A stretch of DNA of 64,000 nt from AP-15 sp963703855 (GCA_963703855.1 CAVPFW010000022.1:186001-250000); one strand, 5' to 3'. Shown: positions 11,692 through 20,529, numbered from the stretch's first letter. A program made the numbers and translations. The notes: generated by a model not told the origin, from the sequence alone.

Positions 11692-12459
11692 TGACGCGCA
11701 CGATCATTGTCGCCGGCACCAGCCTCGAGCTGGTCGAGCGCGGCGCCGGCCGGCCATTGCTGTTTCTGCACGCCGGCGAGGGAATGGCACCCGAACGGCC
11801 GTGGCTCGACTTGCTGGCCCGCCGCTACCGGGTGATCGCGCCGTGGCATCCCGGCTGGGGCAATTCCGCGCTGATCGACGGCGTGGGCTCAGTCGACGAC
11901 CTCGCCTATCTCTATCTCGATCTCGCGGCCGAGCTGGGGCTCGAGGATGCGGTGCTGGTCGGCGCGTGCTTCGGCGGCTGGGTCGCGGCCGAGATCATGG
12001 TGCGGTCGACCGCGCGGTTCTCCCGCCTCGTCCTGGTCGACCCGCTCGGCGTCAAATTCGGCGGGCGCGAGGAGCGCGACATCGCCGACATGCACGCGGT
12101 GCCGCGCGCCGAATATCTGAAGCTCGCCTGGGCCGACCCGAAGAAGGGCGACGCCGATTTCACCCTATTGCCGGAGAGCGAGCTCGCCGCGATCGTGCGC
12201 GGCCGCGAGGCTTTCGCGCTCTATGGCTGGAAGCCCTACATGCACAACCCGCGGCTCAAGCGCTGGCTGCATCGGATCGACCGGCCGACCTTGCTGCTGT
12301 GGGGCGCTGAGGACCGGATCGTCACCCCGGAGTATGGCGAGGGCTGGCGCCGGGCGATCCCGGGAGCGCGGCTCGAGCTGATCGCCGGCGCCGGCCACTT
12401 CCCGCATTGGGAGCAGCCCGAAGCGTTTCGCCGACAAGCTGGCCGCTTTCGTCGGATGA
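11691..12459 (+). CDS. Alpha/beta hydrolase with a carboxy-terminal frameshift
   Basis: The protein has the hydrolase fold: LLFLHAGEG oxyanion loop, VGACFGGW as nucleophile elbow (Cys93 where Ser is usual), LLLWGAEDRIV with the acid residue and AGAGHFPHWEQP with the histidine. After EQPEAF the next frame gives ADKLAAFVG and a stop at 12457-12459, the normal end for this family. The literal frame instead runs through a dispersed repeat to 12599. An extra T in TTT at 12426-12428 explains this. Either the sequence has an indel or the protein carries an unnatural tail of about 50 residues. It is coupled to the cupin gene upstream and probably hydrolyses a ring-cleavage or ester intermediate. Confidence 0.82.
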
Positions 12460-12477
12460 CATTTATCTTCCCGCTTC

Positions 12478-12607
12478 TATTCCTCTCCCCCCGCCGGCCG
12501 GGGCGAGGGCAGGGTGAGAGGGGCCGGTGGTCCGGGGCTCTGGCGCTGCCTACCTCACCCTCCCATCGCTTCGCGACGGGCCCCTCCCTCTCCCCCTAAA
12601 GGGCGGA
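12478..12607. repeat. Family A palindromic repeats in the gap before the LLM gene
   Basis: The gap contains CTCTCCCCCCGCCGGCCGGGGCGAGGG and then CTCACCCTCCCATCGC with CTCTCCCCCTAAAGGG, two degenerate copies of the family A unit seen elsewhere. It separates the hydrolase from the next gene and would be translated if the hydrolase frame were read literally. Confidence 0.65.
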
Positions 12608-12658
12608 GAGGGATTATCCTGGCCTTGTCACCCGATACCGTCTGATCCGGAGCACATC

Positions 12659-13864
12659 ATGCGCGTCTGGTATTTCTCGGAAATGGCCTACCACCCGGCC
12701 TGGGAGGAAGGGCTGAAGCGCGGCTCCCTGCGCGTTGTATTGCCCAACGGCAATTACGATCCGCAGATCGGCCACCGCCTGTTGAACCGCTATCTCGACG
12801 AGTTCGCGCTGTGCGACGAGGTCGGGCTCGACATCATGGTCAACGAGCACCACAGCACCGCGACCTGCCTGACGATATCGGTGCCGATGGCCCTGGCGAT
12901 CATCGCCCGCGAGACCAAGCGCTCGCGCCTGCTGTCGCTCGGCACCCCGATCGCCAACCGCCCCGACCCGGTGCGGGTCGCCGAGGAGATGGCGTGGCTC
13001 GACGTGTTGTCGGGCGGGCGGCTGGAGATGGGGCTGGTCAAGGGGGCGGCCTACGAGATCGCGCCGGCCAACAGCAACCCGGCCAATCTGATGCGCCGCT
13101 ATTGGGAGGCGCACGATCTGATCCTGAAGGCGATGTCGACCACCGACGGGCCGTTCAACTGGGAGGGCGAGTTCTTCCACTACCGCAACGTCAACATCTG
13201 GCCGCGCCCTTTGCAGCAGCCGACGCCGCCGGTGTGGATGACCGGGGTCAGCGTCGATACCGGGCGGATGGCGGCAGAGCACGGGCATGTGGTCGGCACC
13301 CTGCTGTCGGGCCACGTCGCCGGGCCGCTGTTCGCGGCCTATCGCCAGCGCGCCGCGGAATTGGGCTGGACCGCCGGCCCCGACCGCATGGCCTATGCCG
13401 CGGTGGTGGGGGTCGGCGCCACCCGCGCAGAGGGGCTGCGGCGCGCCAATCTCGCCGCCGACTATGTGCGCACCTCGCCGGTCGTGGCCGAGCCGTTCAC
13501 CAACCCGCCCGGCTACAACTCGGTCGGCGCCAATGTCGCAATGCTGAAGGCGGGCGGCAAGCGCACCGGCTTTGTGCGCGACCGCCACGGCAACCCGGTC
13601 GATCACACCACCGCGACGATCGAGCAGTTGATGGAAAGCGCCACCTGCTTCGCCGGCACCCCCGACGACGTCTACGACCAGATCAAGGCGTTGAACGACC
13701 GGGTCGGCGGCTTCGGCCATCTGCTGTTCTTCGGCCAGGGCGGGTTTCTCGACCATGCCGATACGGTCGCGAACATCACCCTGTTCGCCAAGGAGGTCCT
13801 GCCGCGGCTGCGCGAGCTGAACCCGGAACCGGCGAAACCCGCCGCCGTCGCCGCGGCGCAATAG
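12659..13864 (+). CDS. LLM-class flavin-dependent oxidoreductase (luciferase-like)
   Basis: The 401-residue protein shows the bacterial luciferase-like barrel: MRVWYFSEMAYHP, ALCDEVGLDIMVNEHH, LSLGTPIANRPDPVRVAEEMAWLDVLSGGRLEMGLVKG, PTPPVWMTGV and a late AGTPDDVYDQI. Such enzymes use FMNH2 from a partner reductase to oxygenate or desulfonate small molecules. The frame is open upstream across the repeat, but this ATG gives the family amino terminus. It lies eleven bases from the esterase gene, so both may be co-transcribed within the catabolic neighbourhood. The substrate is unknown. Confidence 0.88.
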   Translation: MRVWYFSEMAYHPAWEEGLKRGSLRVVLPNGNYDPQIGHRLLNRYLDEFALCDEVGLDIMVNEHHSTATCLTISVPMALAIIARETKRSRLLSLGTPIANRPDPVRVAEEMAWLDVLSGGRLEMGLVKGAAYEIAPANSNPANLMRRYWEAHDLILKAMSTTDGPFNWEGEFFHYRNVNIWPRPLQQPTPPVWMTGVSVDTGRMAAEHGHVVGTLLSGHVAGPLFAAYRQRAAELGWTAGPDRMAYAAVVGVGATRAEGLRRANLAADYVRTSPVVAEPFTNPPGYNSVGANVAMLKAGGKRTGFVRDRHGNPVDHTTATIEQLMESATCFAGTPDDVYDQIKALNDRVGGFGHLLFFGQGGFLDHADTVANITLFAKEVLPRLRELNPEPAKPAAVAAAQ

Positions 13865-13875
13865 GATAATCCGCG

Positions 13876-14814
13876 ATGCCGACCTTGCATCCGCAGATCG
13901 TCCAAGTCCTCGACGCCATGGCCAAGGCCGAGCTGCGGCCGATCGAGGCGATGACGCCCTCCGAGGCGCGCGCCCAGATGGAGGCGACCGCGCGGGCGCG
14001 CAAGGCCGAGCCTCTGCCGGTCGCACGGGTCGAGGAACGGCTGGTCCCCGGCCCCGGTGGGGAGATCCGCCTGCGCCTTTATTGGCCGAACGCGGCGGAA
14101 CCGGTGCCGGCCATCGTCTATTACCATGGCGGCGGACATGTGATCGGCAGCCTCGACACCCACGATCTCGTCGCCCGCAACCTCTGCGCCGGCGCCGCGG
14201 CATTGGTCGCCTCGGTCGATTACCGCATGGGGCCGGAGCACAAATTCCCGGCCGCGGTCGAGGATTCGTTCGCGGTATTGCAATGGGTCTACGCCAACGC
14301 CGCGAGCCTCGGCGCCGACCCGGCCCGCATCGGCGTCCACGGCGACAGCGCCGGCGCCAATCTCGCGGCGGTCGCGGCGCTCATGGCCCGCGACGCCGGA
14401 AGCCCGCGGCTGCGGCTGCAATCCTTGGTCTACCCGGTCGCCGACTACACCCTCTCCGGCGCCAGCTACGGCAACTATGCGCGGGGCTACGGCATCCTGA
14501 CGCGGGACGCGATGGCCTGGTTCCGCGACCATTATCTACGCACCCCCGAGGATGCCGAGGATTGGCGCGCCTCGCCGATCAAAGCGCCGAGCCTTGCCGG
14601 CGTGGCGCCCGCCATCGTCATCACCGCCGAATGCGACGTATTGCACGACGACGGCGAATGCTATGCCGAGGGGCTGCGCCGCGCCGGCGTGCCGGTCGAG
14701 TACCGCGACTATCCCGGCATGATCCACGGCTTCCTCGGCATGGTTCCGGTCGTCGACGACGCGCTGGTTGCCCAGCGCCAAGTCTGGGCCGCCTTCAAAC
14801 GCGCCTTCGCTTAA
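13876..14814 (+). CDS. HSL-family esterase/lipase
   Basis: This 312-residue cytoplasmic esterase carries the hormone-sensitive-lipase signature HGGG at 84-87, the nucleophile Ser158 in GDSAG, the acid Asp254 in AECDVLHDDG and His284 in MIHGFLGM. Length and order match the family. It likely cleaves short acyl esters released in the local pathway. Its stop abuts the decayed vapC fragment, which lies on the other strand. Confidence 0.92.
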   Translation: MPTLHPQIVQVLDAMAKAELRPIEAMTPSEARAQMEATARARKAEPLPVARVEERLVPGPGGEIRLRLYWPNAAEPVPAIVYYHGGGHVIGSLDTHDLVARNLCAGAAALVASVDYRMGPEHKFPAAVEDSFAVLQWVYANAASLGADPARIGVHGDSAGANLAAVAALMARDAGSPRLRLQSLVYPVADYTLSGASYGNYARGYGILTRDAMAWFRDHYLRTPEDAEDWRASPIKAPSLAGVAPAIVITAECDVLHDDGECYAEGLRRAGVPVEYRDYPGMIHGFLGMVPVVDDALVAQRQVWAAFKRAFA

Positions 14815-14868
14815 GGCATGCCGCTGGGTGGCGCGGCAATGACGTCGGTCCGTGCAAAATCCCTGCCT

Positions 14869-14952
14869 TTGGACGGATGCAGCCTCGATCTCGTATGCAA
14901 AAGCTTCCGCCTCCCGCTCCTCGAACAAGATGGCGGAGGTGTCGAGCACCAT
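14869..14952 (-). pseudogene. 5' remnant of a vapC PIN-domain toxin
   Basis: The frame begins MVLDTSAILFEEREAEAF, the usual first strand and helix of a VapC PIN nuclease with its first catalytic Asp, and overlaps the antitoxin stop by ATGA as in intact vapBC operons. After about 28 residues similarity ends and the frame runs into the antisense of the esterase. The three other acidic residues of the active site are missing, so no toxin can be made. The esterase stop lies about 55 bases further on, suggesting a deletion that joined the two. Confidence 0.7.
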
Positions 14953-15206
14953 CAGCGCGGTACGCCGTGCTCGTCATAGCCGATGATCTCGTCGGGCGAC
15001 CGCGTATCTAGATCGGGCAGTGCCGCGCAATGGCGAGCAATTTCAAGCAATCGTTCAGCCAGCTTCGGTCGGCCTCGCCGCAGGCGCTCGCGTTCGAGCC
15101 GTTCGGCCAGAGATTTGCGCACCGCCTCGGTCAGGCTCTCGCCGGTCAGCCGCGCCACCTCGCGCGCCAGTCGGTCGGTTTCCGGATCTTTCAGGCTCAG
15201 CGCCAT
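14952..15206 (-). CDS. vapB: VapB-type antitoxin (Rv0623-like), toxin lost
   Basis: The 84-residue product starts MALSLKDPETDRLAREVARLTGESLTEAV in style, the hallmark of the Rv0623-like VapB family, followed by a charged helix and an acidic tail that would wrap the toxin. The ATG at 15206 is used rather than an upstream in-frame one because the family begins there. A perfect TATAAT lies upstream at 15242-15247 on the minus strand in an AT-rich patch typical of autoregulated toxin-antitoxin promoters. Its partner is only a stub, so it is now solitary. Confidence 0.8.
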   Translation of the reverse strand: MALSLKDPETDRLAREVARLTGESLTEAVRKSLAERLERERLRRGRPKLAERLLEIARHCAALPDLDTRSPDEIIGYDEHGVPR

Positions 15207-15241
15207 GTGAACCTCAGCTTCCGTTCTATACAATCAAGTTT

Positions 15242-15247
15242 ATTATA
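15242..15247 (-). promoter_or_regulatory. Candidate -10 box of vapB
   Basis: TATAAT on the minus strand, 36 bases before the vapB start codon, in an AT-rich patch (TATATAATAAACTTGATTG) that stands out from the GC-rich surroundings. No good -35 box is seen at 16-18 bases. Confidence 0.4.
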
Positions 15248-15329
15248 TACGCCGCCGGTAGCGCCACTTTCCCGTTGCGGTCACGCTCAGGTAAAGGTTT
15301 CGATGCCAGCATTTAAATTATTACCTTTG

Positions 15330-16403
15330 TCATCGCACCTTGCGTTCGTTGACGCGCGTCGCGGTCGAGGGGTCGTTGGGGTCGTCGCGCCAGGTCGGAT
15401 GGGTGAAGTGGATGACAAAGTCGCCGTTATAGGACGCGACCGCGTTGTCGAACGTCATTCTGCCGATGCGTATCCAGTTGCTGAAAGTACGCCGCTGAAA
15501 GAAGTTTGGGCCGCGGGTTGAGCCTTCGTCGGTGACCTCGATGTGAAAGGCGAGCGTGCGTTTTGGGGTGGGATCGCCGCGATCGAATATCTGGGCCATG
15601 ATCTCGTCGCGAAAATCCAATGCCTCGCCCTCGATGCGAGGCTGGCCGGCATCGACGACAAGGCGCATGTATGACGGCGTTCGCGTCGGCTCGCTGTCGG
15701 GCTTGCCCAGCTCGGCGACCTGGTAGAGCTGCCGGATCGTCGGGTTCTTGTCGACTTGACCAAACACAATCCCGGTGACGAGCAATACCGGCGCACCAAA
15801 ACCGCGACGCCAACCGGTGGTGTTCGGAGCGTTGCGGGTTTCGGCGTCATTGATGTAATCGGTGCGGTCGCCGCCGATGTCCTGCTGAGTGATGAAATTG
15901 GCGGTGCGCAGCGGCTCCGCATGGCTTGGGTCGGTGGTTGGAAACAGCTTGCCGACCAGGGACAATGACCGCTCCCGGCCACGCCGCGTCGCAGTGCAGC
16001 AGGTCGAGTAGCGCCCGATCACCAGGGCGCGGCTGTCCTTTTGGAAGCAGCCCGAATACTGGGTTTCCTCGGTGATTTCCCACAGGCCGGTCAGGCAAAT
16101 GCCGTTGGGATGGAGCAATCGCCGAAAACCCTTGCGATCGTTACCCCAGCGCAAATCCGCTCGGGAATCGACGGCGCGCGCGACCGCCTGCCGAAAAAAG
16201 TACGGCAGCCCGAGCGGCAGGGCCCCGCGCAGCACGCTGGGCAAGGTGACGGCGTAGATCGGCAAGGGCGGCTCGCCCTGACCGCCCCACAATTTCTGGT
16301 AGGGGTTGGCGAACACCGCGTCGCGCACCTCCGAGAAGCGCGATCCCCGATAGGAGCGGTCTTCCTCGGTTACCTGTTCCGTCCCGAAAAAGCGCGGCTT
16401 CAT
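15330..16403 (-). CDS. Catalase-superfamily-like protein of unknown function
   Basis: The 357-residue product has a core that resembles the heme-catalase barrel: RRLLHPNGICLTGLWEIT, SRALVIGRYST, LVGKLFPTTDP and TANFITQQD match by order the catalase blocks around the catalytic histidine (VxHAKGAGAFGTF), RFSTxxG and the Phe/Asn region. The match is distant, and the usual proximal tyrosine motif is not evident, so heme binding is unproven. The ATG at 16403 leaves 17 bases after the upstream TPR gene, which indicates one operon. No signal peptide is present. It could be an inactive or non-heme relative of catalase. Confidence 0.7.
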   Translation of the reverse strand: MKPRFFGTEQVTEEDRSYRGSRFSEVRDAVFANPYQKLWGGQGEPPLPIYAVTLPSVLRGALPLGLPYFFRQAVARAVDSRADLRWGNDRKGFRRLLHPNGICLTGLWEITEETQYSGCFQKDSRALVIGRYSTCCTATRRGRERSLSLVGKLFPTTDPSHAEPLRTANFITQQDIGGDRTDYINDAETRNAPNTTGWRRGFGAPVLLVTGIVFGQVDKNPTIRQLYQVAELGKPDSEPTRTPSYMRLVVDAGQPRIEGEALDFRDEIMAQIFDRGDPTPKRTLAFHIEVTDEGSTRGPNFFQRRTFSNWIRIGRMTFDNAVASYNGDFVIHFTHPTWRDDPNDPSTATRVNERKVR

Positions 16404-16420
16404 GACCACCCCCCAAGCGA

Positions 16421-17746
16421 TCAATTCCGCCCGCCGTCGGGGCGGCACATGGCGAGCCATGCATCGTCGCGGGCGGAGGGCCGGCGCGCGAGACGCGAGC
16501 GCAGCACGGCTTCGGCCTTGGCCGGGCGATCCGACTTGAGCCAGGCGACGATCAGCGAATCCTCGAACACCTCGCGCTGCGCGTGGCTGCCGCCGATGCG
16601 CGGCAGGTCGGCGAGCGCCGCTTCGAGCATCTGCGCGGCCCGCTCGTCGTCGCCGCGACGGAGTGCCGCTGCAGCGGCGCACAAAGCCGGCGCAACAGCG
16701 CCCGGCGGCAGACGCCCGTCGCGCGCCAGGCTCTCCAGACCGGCGACGCGGCGACGCACGCTTTCGTCATCCCCGGTCGCGGCTTCGGCGAAAGCGGCGT
16801 GCAGATCGGCAAAGGCGAGGCTCGCCTGGGGAAAATGCCGGCGAGCATGGGCTGCAACTTCGGCCCAGGCTTCGTCGAGCGGCGGTGACGCGTCGTAAAG
16901 CCGCCAGCGCCACAGAAACGACGCCGAATCGGCGAGCGACAGCATCGGCGCCGATTGCGCGACCGACGGCCGGATGCTGTCGAGATAGATCGCCCTGGCG
17001 CGCTCGCTGTCGCCGCGGGCCAGTTCGAACAGCGCCAGGTGCCACGACAGATGGCAGTGCAGATGGCCGGCGCGCTCGTAGCCTTCCAGCCAATGCGCGA
17101 CGAAATCAGCGCCGCCCGCCGCATCGCCGGCTTCGAAATAGCCGTGCACCCGCTGATGCGCGCCATGCGCGTTGCGCGGGTTGAGCGCCAGCGAACGCTC
17201 GACCAGCCGGGTCCCGGCGGCGACCGCGCCGGTCTCGATCCGGGCCCAGCCGAGATATCCGAGAAACCACCAATCCTCGGGCCAATGCGGGGCCAGTTCC
17301 TCGAGCAGCGCCAATTGCGCCTCGTGATGGTCCCGCCGTCCGCTGAACCCCAGCAGGCCGAAGACGCCGAGCGCCAGCGACAACGGCAGCGCGTCGCGCG
17401 GGTATTCCTCGACATGGAGGCGGACCGCGGCCAGGGCTTCGGTCGCCGCCCCGCCGATCGCCAGCGCCACGGCTTCGATATGCCGCCGCTCTCGGGCCGA
17501 GAGGCGGTAAGCGAGGGCCTGAGCCCGCGCCGCCGCCGCCCTCGCCTCCCCGACCCGCGCCTGGAGCTGCAGCAGCCGGGCCCGGGCGATCCACGCGAGC
17601 GCGAAATCCGGGTCGGCGCTAATCGCCCGATCGAGCAGCGCGTCGGCTCCAACATTGGCGGACAGCAGCAGGTCGAGGGCGACGACATAATCGACGACCG
17701 CGCTTGCCGATGCCGCGGTGACCGGAAGATCGAAGCGGTCGGTCAT
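16421..17746 (-). CDS. TPR-repeat protein of the TTC38 type
   Basis: This 441-residue soluble protein is built from helical repeats resembling bacterial TTC38-family proteins: DRAISADPDFALAWIARARL, RERRHIEAVALAIGG, EDWWFLGYLGWARIETG, ALNPRNAHGAHQRVHGYFE and HCHLSWHLALFELARG are characteristic. The start ATG at 17746 is one of two close ones (also 17752). It is divergent from cysE and precedes the catalase-like gene by 17 bases. Function in bacteria is not established; such repeats mediate protein contacts. Confidence 0.82.
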   Translation of the reverse strand: MTDRFDLPVTAASASAVVDYVVALDLLLSANVGADALLDRAISADPDFALAWIARARLLQLQARVGEARAAAARAQALAYRLSARERRHIEAVALAIGGAATEALAAVRLHVEEYPRDALPLSLALGVFGLLGFSGRRDHHEAQLALLEELAPHWPEDWWFLGYLGWARIETGAVAAGTRLVERSLALNPRNAHGAHQRVHGYFEAGDAAGGADFVAHWLEGYERAGHLHCHLSWHLALFELARGDSERARAIYLDSIRPSVAQSAPMLSLADSASFLWRWRLYDASPPLDEAWAEVAAHARRHFPQASLAFADLHAAFAEAATGDDESVRRRVAGLESLARDGRLPPGAVAPALCAAAAALRRGDDERAAQMLEAALADLPRIGGSHAQREVFEDSLIVAWLKSDRPAKAEAVLRSRLARRPSARDDAWLAMCRPDGGRN

Positions 17747-17913
17747 GCCCATGCGCGTCACTCGCAAGCTTGCTTCCCTCGACCTCATACTATCAGTGCA
17801 AGAGGGACGCAGGGATGACCGAAAACAGGGGATCAAGAATATGGCTTTCGCCCATGGAAGCTGTCGTCTCGCCGGCCTCGTTTGCTATAGTCGCGTGGGA
17901 GGAGCAACCGGCC

Positions 17914-18763
17914 ATGAGCGAGATCGAGTTCGCAGCGCTGGAAACCGCTGTGTCGCGCCGGCGAGGCATACGACCGGACGAGGGCGACGTGTGGCGGACG
18001 ATGCGAGTTCGAAGCCCGCCAGGCGGCGGCGGGAGAGGAGGCGCTCCGCGGTTTTTTCGATCAGGCGGTGCTGCGCTATGACAATCTCAACTCGGCCCTG
18101 GCCTCGCTGTTGGCGCGCAAGCTCGCCGAGCAATCGATGCCGCCCGATCGGCTGGGCGAAATTGCCCGCGCGGCGATGGCCGACGATCCGGAGATCACCG
18201 CCGCGGCGATCACTGACCTAGTCGCGATCCGGACGCGCGACCCTGCGGCGGAGCGCTATCTGACGCCGTTTCTCTACTACAAGGGGTTTCACGCGCTGCA
18301 GTGGCACCGCATCGGCCATTGGTTGTGGCGCGACGGGCGCCGCGACCTCGCGCATTTTCTGCAGAGCCGCGTGTCCGAGGTCTTCGCCGTCGACATCCAT
18401 CCCGCCGTGCCGGTCGGCAGCGGCGTCTTCATCGACCATGCCACCGGTCTTGTCGTCGGCGAGACCGCGGTCATCGGCGACGACGTCTCGATCCTGCACG
18501 AGGTCACCTTGGGCGGCACCGGCAAGGAGCGCGGCGACCGGCATCCCAAGGTGCGCGACGGCGTCCTGTTGTGCGCCGGCGCCAAGGTGCTCGGCAACGT
18601 CGAGATCGGACGCGGCGCCAAGGTCGGCGCCGGCAGCGTGGTGCTGCACGACGTGCCGCCCGGGGCGACGGTCGCCGGCGTGCCGGCCCGGATCGTCGCC
18701 TGGTCGAGCGGGACGGTGCCGGCCCTGGAGATGGACCAGAGCCTGCCCAATTACGAGATCTGA
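17914..18763 (+). CDS. cysE: Serine O-acetyltransferase, frameshifted near the 5' end
   Basis: CysE makes O-acetylserine for cysteine synthesis. The carboxy-terminal two thirds are intact left-handed hexapeptide repeats with AVDIHPAVPVGSGVF, FIDHATGLVVGETAVIG, LGGTGKERGDRHPKV and GVPARIVAW. The true start is the ATG at 17914, nine bases after GGGAGGAG, giving MSEIEFAALE and DVWRTMR; then one extra base near 18008 (GAGTTCGAAGCC) shifts the frame. Removing it restores VEARQAAAGEEALRGFF and a 282-residue protein, the normal length. As given, only a 231-residue product from 18068 could be made, without the helical domain that forms the hexamer. Sequence error is the simplest explanation. Confidence 0.85.
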
Positions 18764-18799
18764 CCGGGTGGCAGAGATCGACGCGGGGCAACCTGCGCG

Positions 18800-19330
18800 A
18801 TGCTTCCCGACCGCTTCGAGACCGCGCGCCTGATCCTGCGCCCGATCGCGCGCGGCGACGCGCTGGCGATCTTCGCCGGCTATGCGCAAGACCCCGAGAC
18901 CGTCCGCTTTCTGATTTGGCGGCCCCACCGGACCCTGGCCGAAACCGAAAGCTACATCAGCCGGTGCCTGGCAGCGTCGCCGAGCCGGTCGCGCACCTAC
19001 GCCTTGATCGGTCGCGCGGACGGGAGGTTGCGCGGCGCGTTCGAGCTGCGCCGGCCCGAGCCGCATCGCCTCGATTGCGGCTATGTGCTGGACCGGACCC
19101 AATGGGGGCGCGGACTGATGACCGAGGCATTGTCCGAGGTCGCGCGCTGGGCCATGCGCCAAGACAACGTCTGGCGGATCGGCGCCGTGTGCGATGTCGA
19201 GAACCTCGCCTCCGCGCGGGTCATGGAAAAAGCTGGGCTCGAACGCGAAGGCATCCTGCGCCGCTGGCTGGTCCATCCGAGCCTCGGTCCTGAGCCGCGT
19301 GACTGCTTCAGCTACGCCTTGGTCCGCTAG
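18800..19330 (+). CDS. RimJ/RimL-type GNAT acetyltransferase
   Basis: The 176-residue protein has the GNAT layout: ETARLILRPIARGDALAIF at the amino terminus, CGYVLDRTQWGRGLMTEAL with the acetyl-CoA loop, and VENLASARVMEKAGLEREG near the end, which is diagnostic of the RimJ/RimL group. It lies 36 bases after cysE on the same strand and may be co-transcribed. The acceptor (ribosomal protein, small amine or other) cannot be deduced. Confidence 0.9.
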   Translation: MLPDRFETARLILRPIARGDALAIFAGYAQDPETVRFLIWRPHRTLAETESYISRCLAASPSRSRTYALIGRADGRLRGAFELRRPEPHRLDCGYVLDRTQWGRGLMTEALSEVARWAMRQDNVWRIGAVCDVENLASARVMEKAGLEREGILRRWLVHPSLGPEPRDCFSYALVR

Positions 19331-20500
19331 CTACCAGGCGGCGTCGAGCAGGGTGCGGATGACCGCGGGGCCGTCGATCCTGCGCGGGTTGGTGTGGATC
19401 CAGCGGTCGTGCATCGAGTTTTCCGCGATCAGGTCGAGCTGATCCTCTTTGACCCCGACATCGCGCAATCGGGTCGGCAGGCCGAGCCCGGCGATCAATG
19501 CCGCGACCGCCTCGGCCGCCGGCTCGTCCGGCCACCCGAGCGCCTCGCTGACCCGCGCCTGTTTATCGGCATTCACCGCATGGTTGAAGCGCAGCACGTG
19601 GGGCAGCATCACGCACGAGGTGTAGCCGTGCGGGACATCGGCGGTGCCGCCCAGCACATGCCCGATGCCGTGGCTCGCCCCCTTGCTGACCCCGGTCTGC
19701 GAGCCGACCATCGACATCCACGCGCCGATCTGGCAGTCGAGCCGCGCCGTCTAGGTCGGCGGGGTCGGCCTTGACCGCCGGCAGGCCTTTGCCGAGCAGC
19801 CGCAATGCGTGATAGGCCGCACCCTCGGAGATCGGCTGGCCGTTGACCGAGCAGATGTCCTCGACGGCGTGGTCGACGGCGCGGATGCCGGTCGACAGAA
19901 ACAGCCATTCGGGCGTCGGGACGCTGGCGGCCGGATCGAGAATGACGGTGCGCGGGATCATCTGCGGATGGCTGAAGCTTTCCTTGAGGTGGCGGCGGTG
20001 TCGGTGCAGCCGGCGCCGGCGGAGAACTCGCCGGCCGACAAGGTGGTCGGGATCGCGATCATGCGCACCCCCGGCGGCTTGACCGGCGGCCGCTGGCTCG
20101 TGCCGTCGGCCGCGATCCGGGCGCGGTAATCGTCGAGCTGCGCGGGCGCGGTGACCCCGTTGCCGAGGCACAGCCCCACCATCTTCGCCGCATCGGTGAC
20201 CGAGCCGCCGCCCAAGGTGACGAGCAGGTCGGCCCCGGCCTCGCGCGCGGCGTTGGCGGCGGCGACGACATCGGTGCGCGGCGTGTGCGCGCCGATCCTG
20301 GCGCAAACTCCGGCAAAGCGATTGCCGAGCATATGGCGCAGCCGCTCGACGAGATCGGTCTCGCGCGCCAAGGTACCGCTCGCCAGCACAAAGACGGCGC
20401 GGGCATCGAGCCGGTCGACCTCCTGCGCCAGCGCCTCGGCAAAAGGCGTGCCGAAGACGACGCTCTCCATCTGCGGGAAGCGGTAGGCGCCGGTCAACAC
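19331..20500 (-). pseudogene. Iron-containing alcohol dehydrogenase (maleylacetate-reductase-like), two frameshifts
   Basis: Three frames together encode one protein: LTGAYRFPQMESVVFGTPFAEAL to TLGGGSVTDAAKMVGLC and IAIPTTLSAGEF; then KESFSHPQMIPRTVILDPA to GIRAVDHAVEDICS; then SQTGVSKGASHGIGHVLGG to the end. These are the NAD-binding GGGS, the metal-site histidines (AVDHAVE, GASHGIGH) and the family order of type III alcohol dehydrogenases, closest in style to maleylacetate reductase. One base is missing near 19991-19998 and one is extra near 19740-19750. The start is uncertain; a GTG at 20500 is used. Restored, it would reduce a ring-cleavage product, consistent with the neighbouring catabolic genes. 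Confidence 0.78.
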
Positions 20501-20529
20501 CGTTTTTTCCCCGAAAACATCAAATTGGA

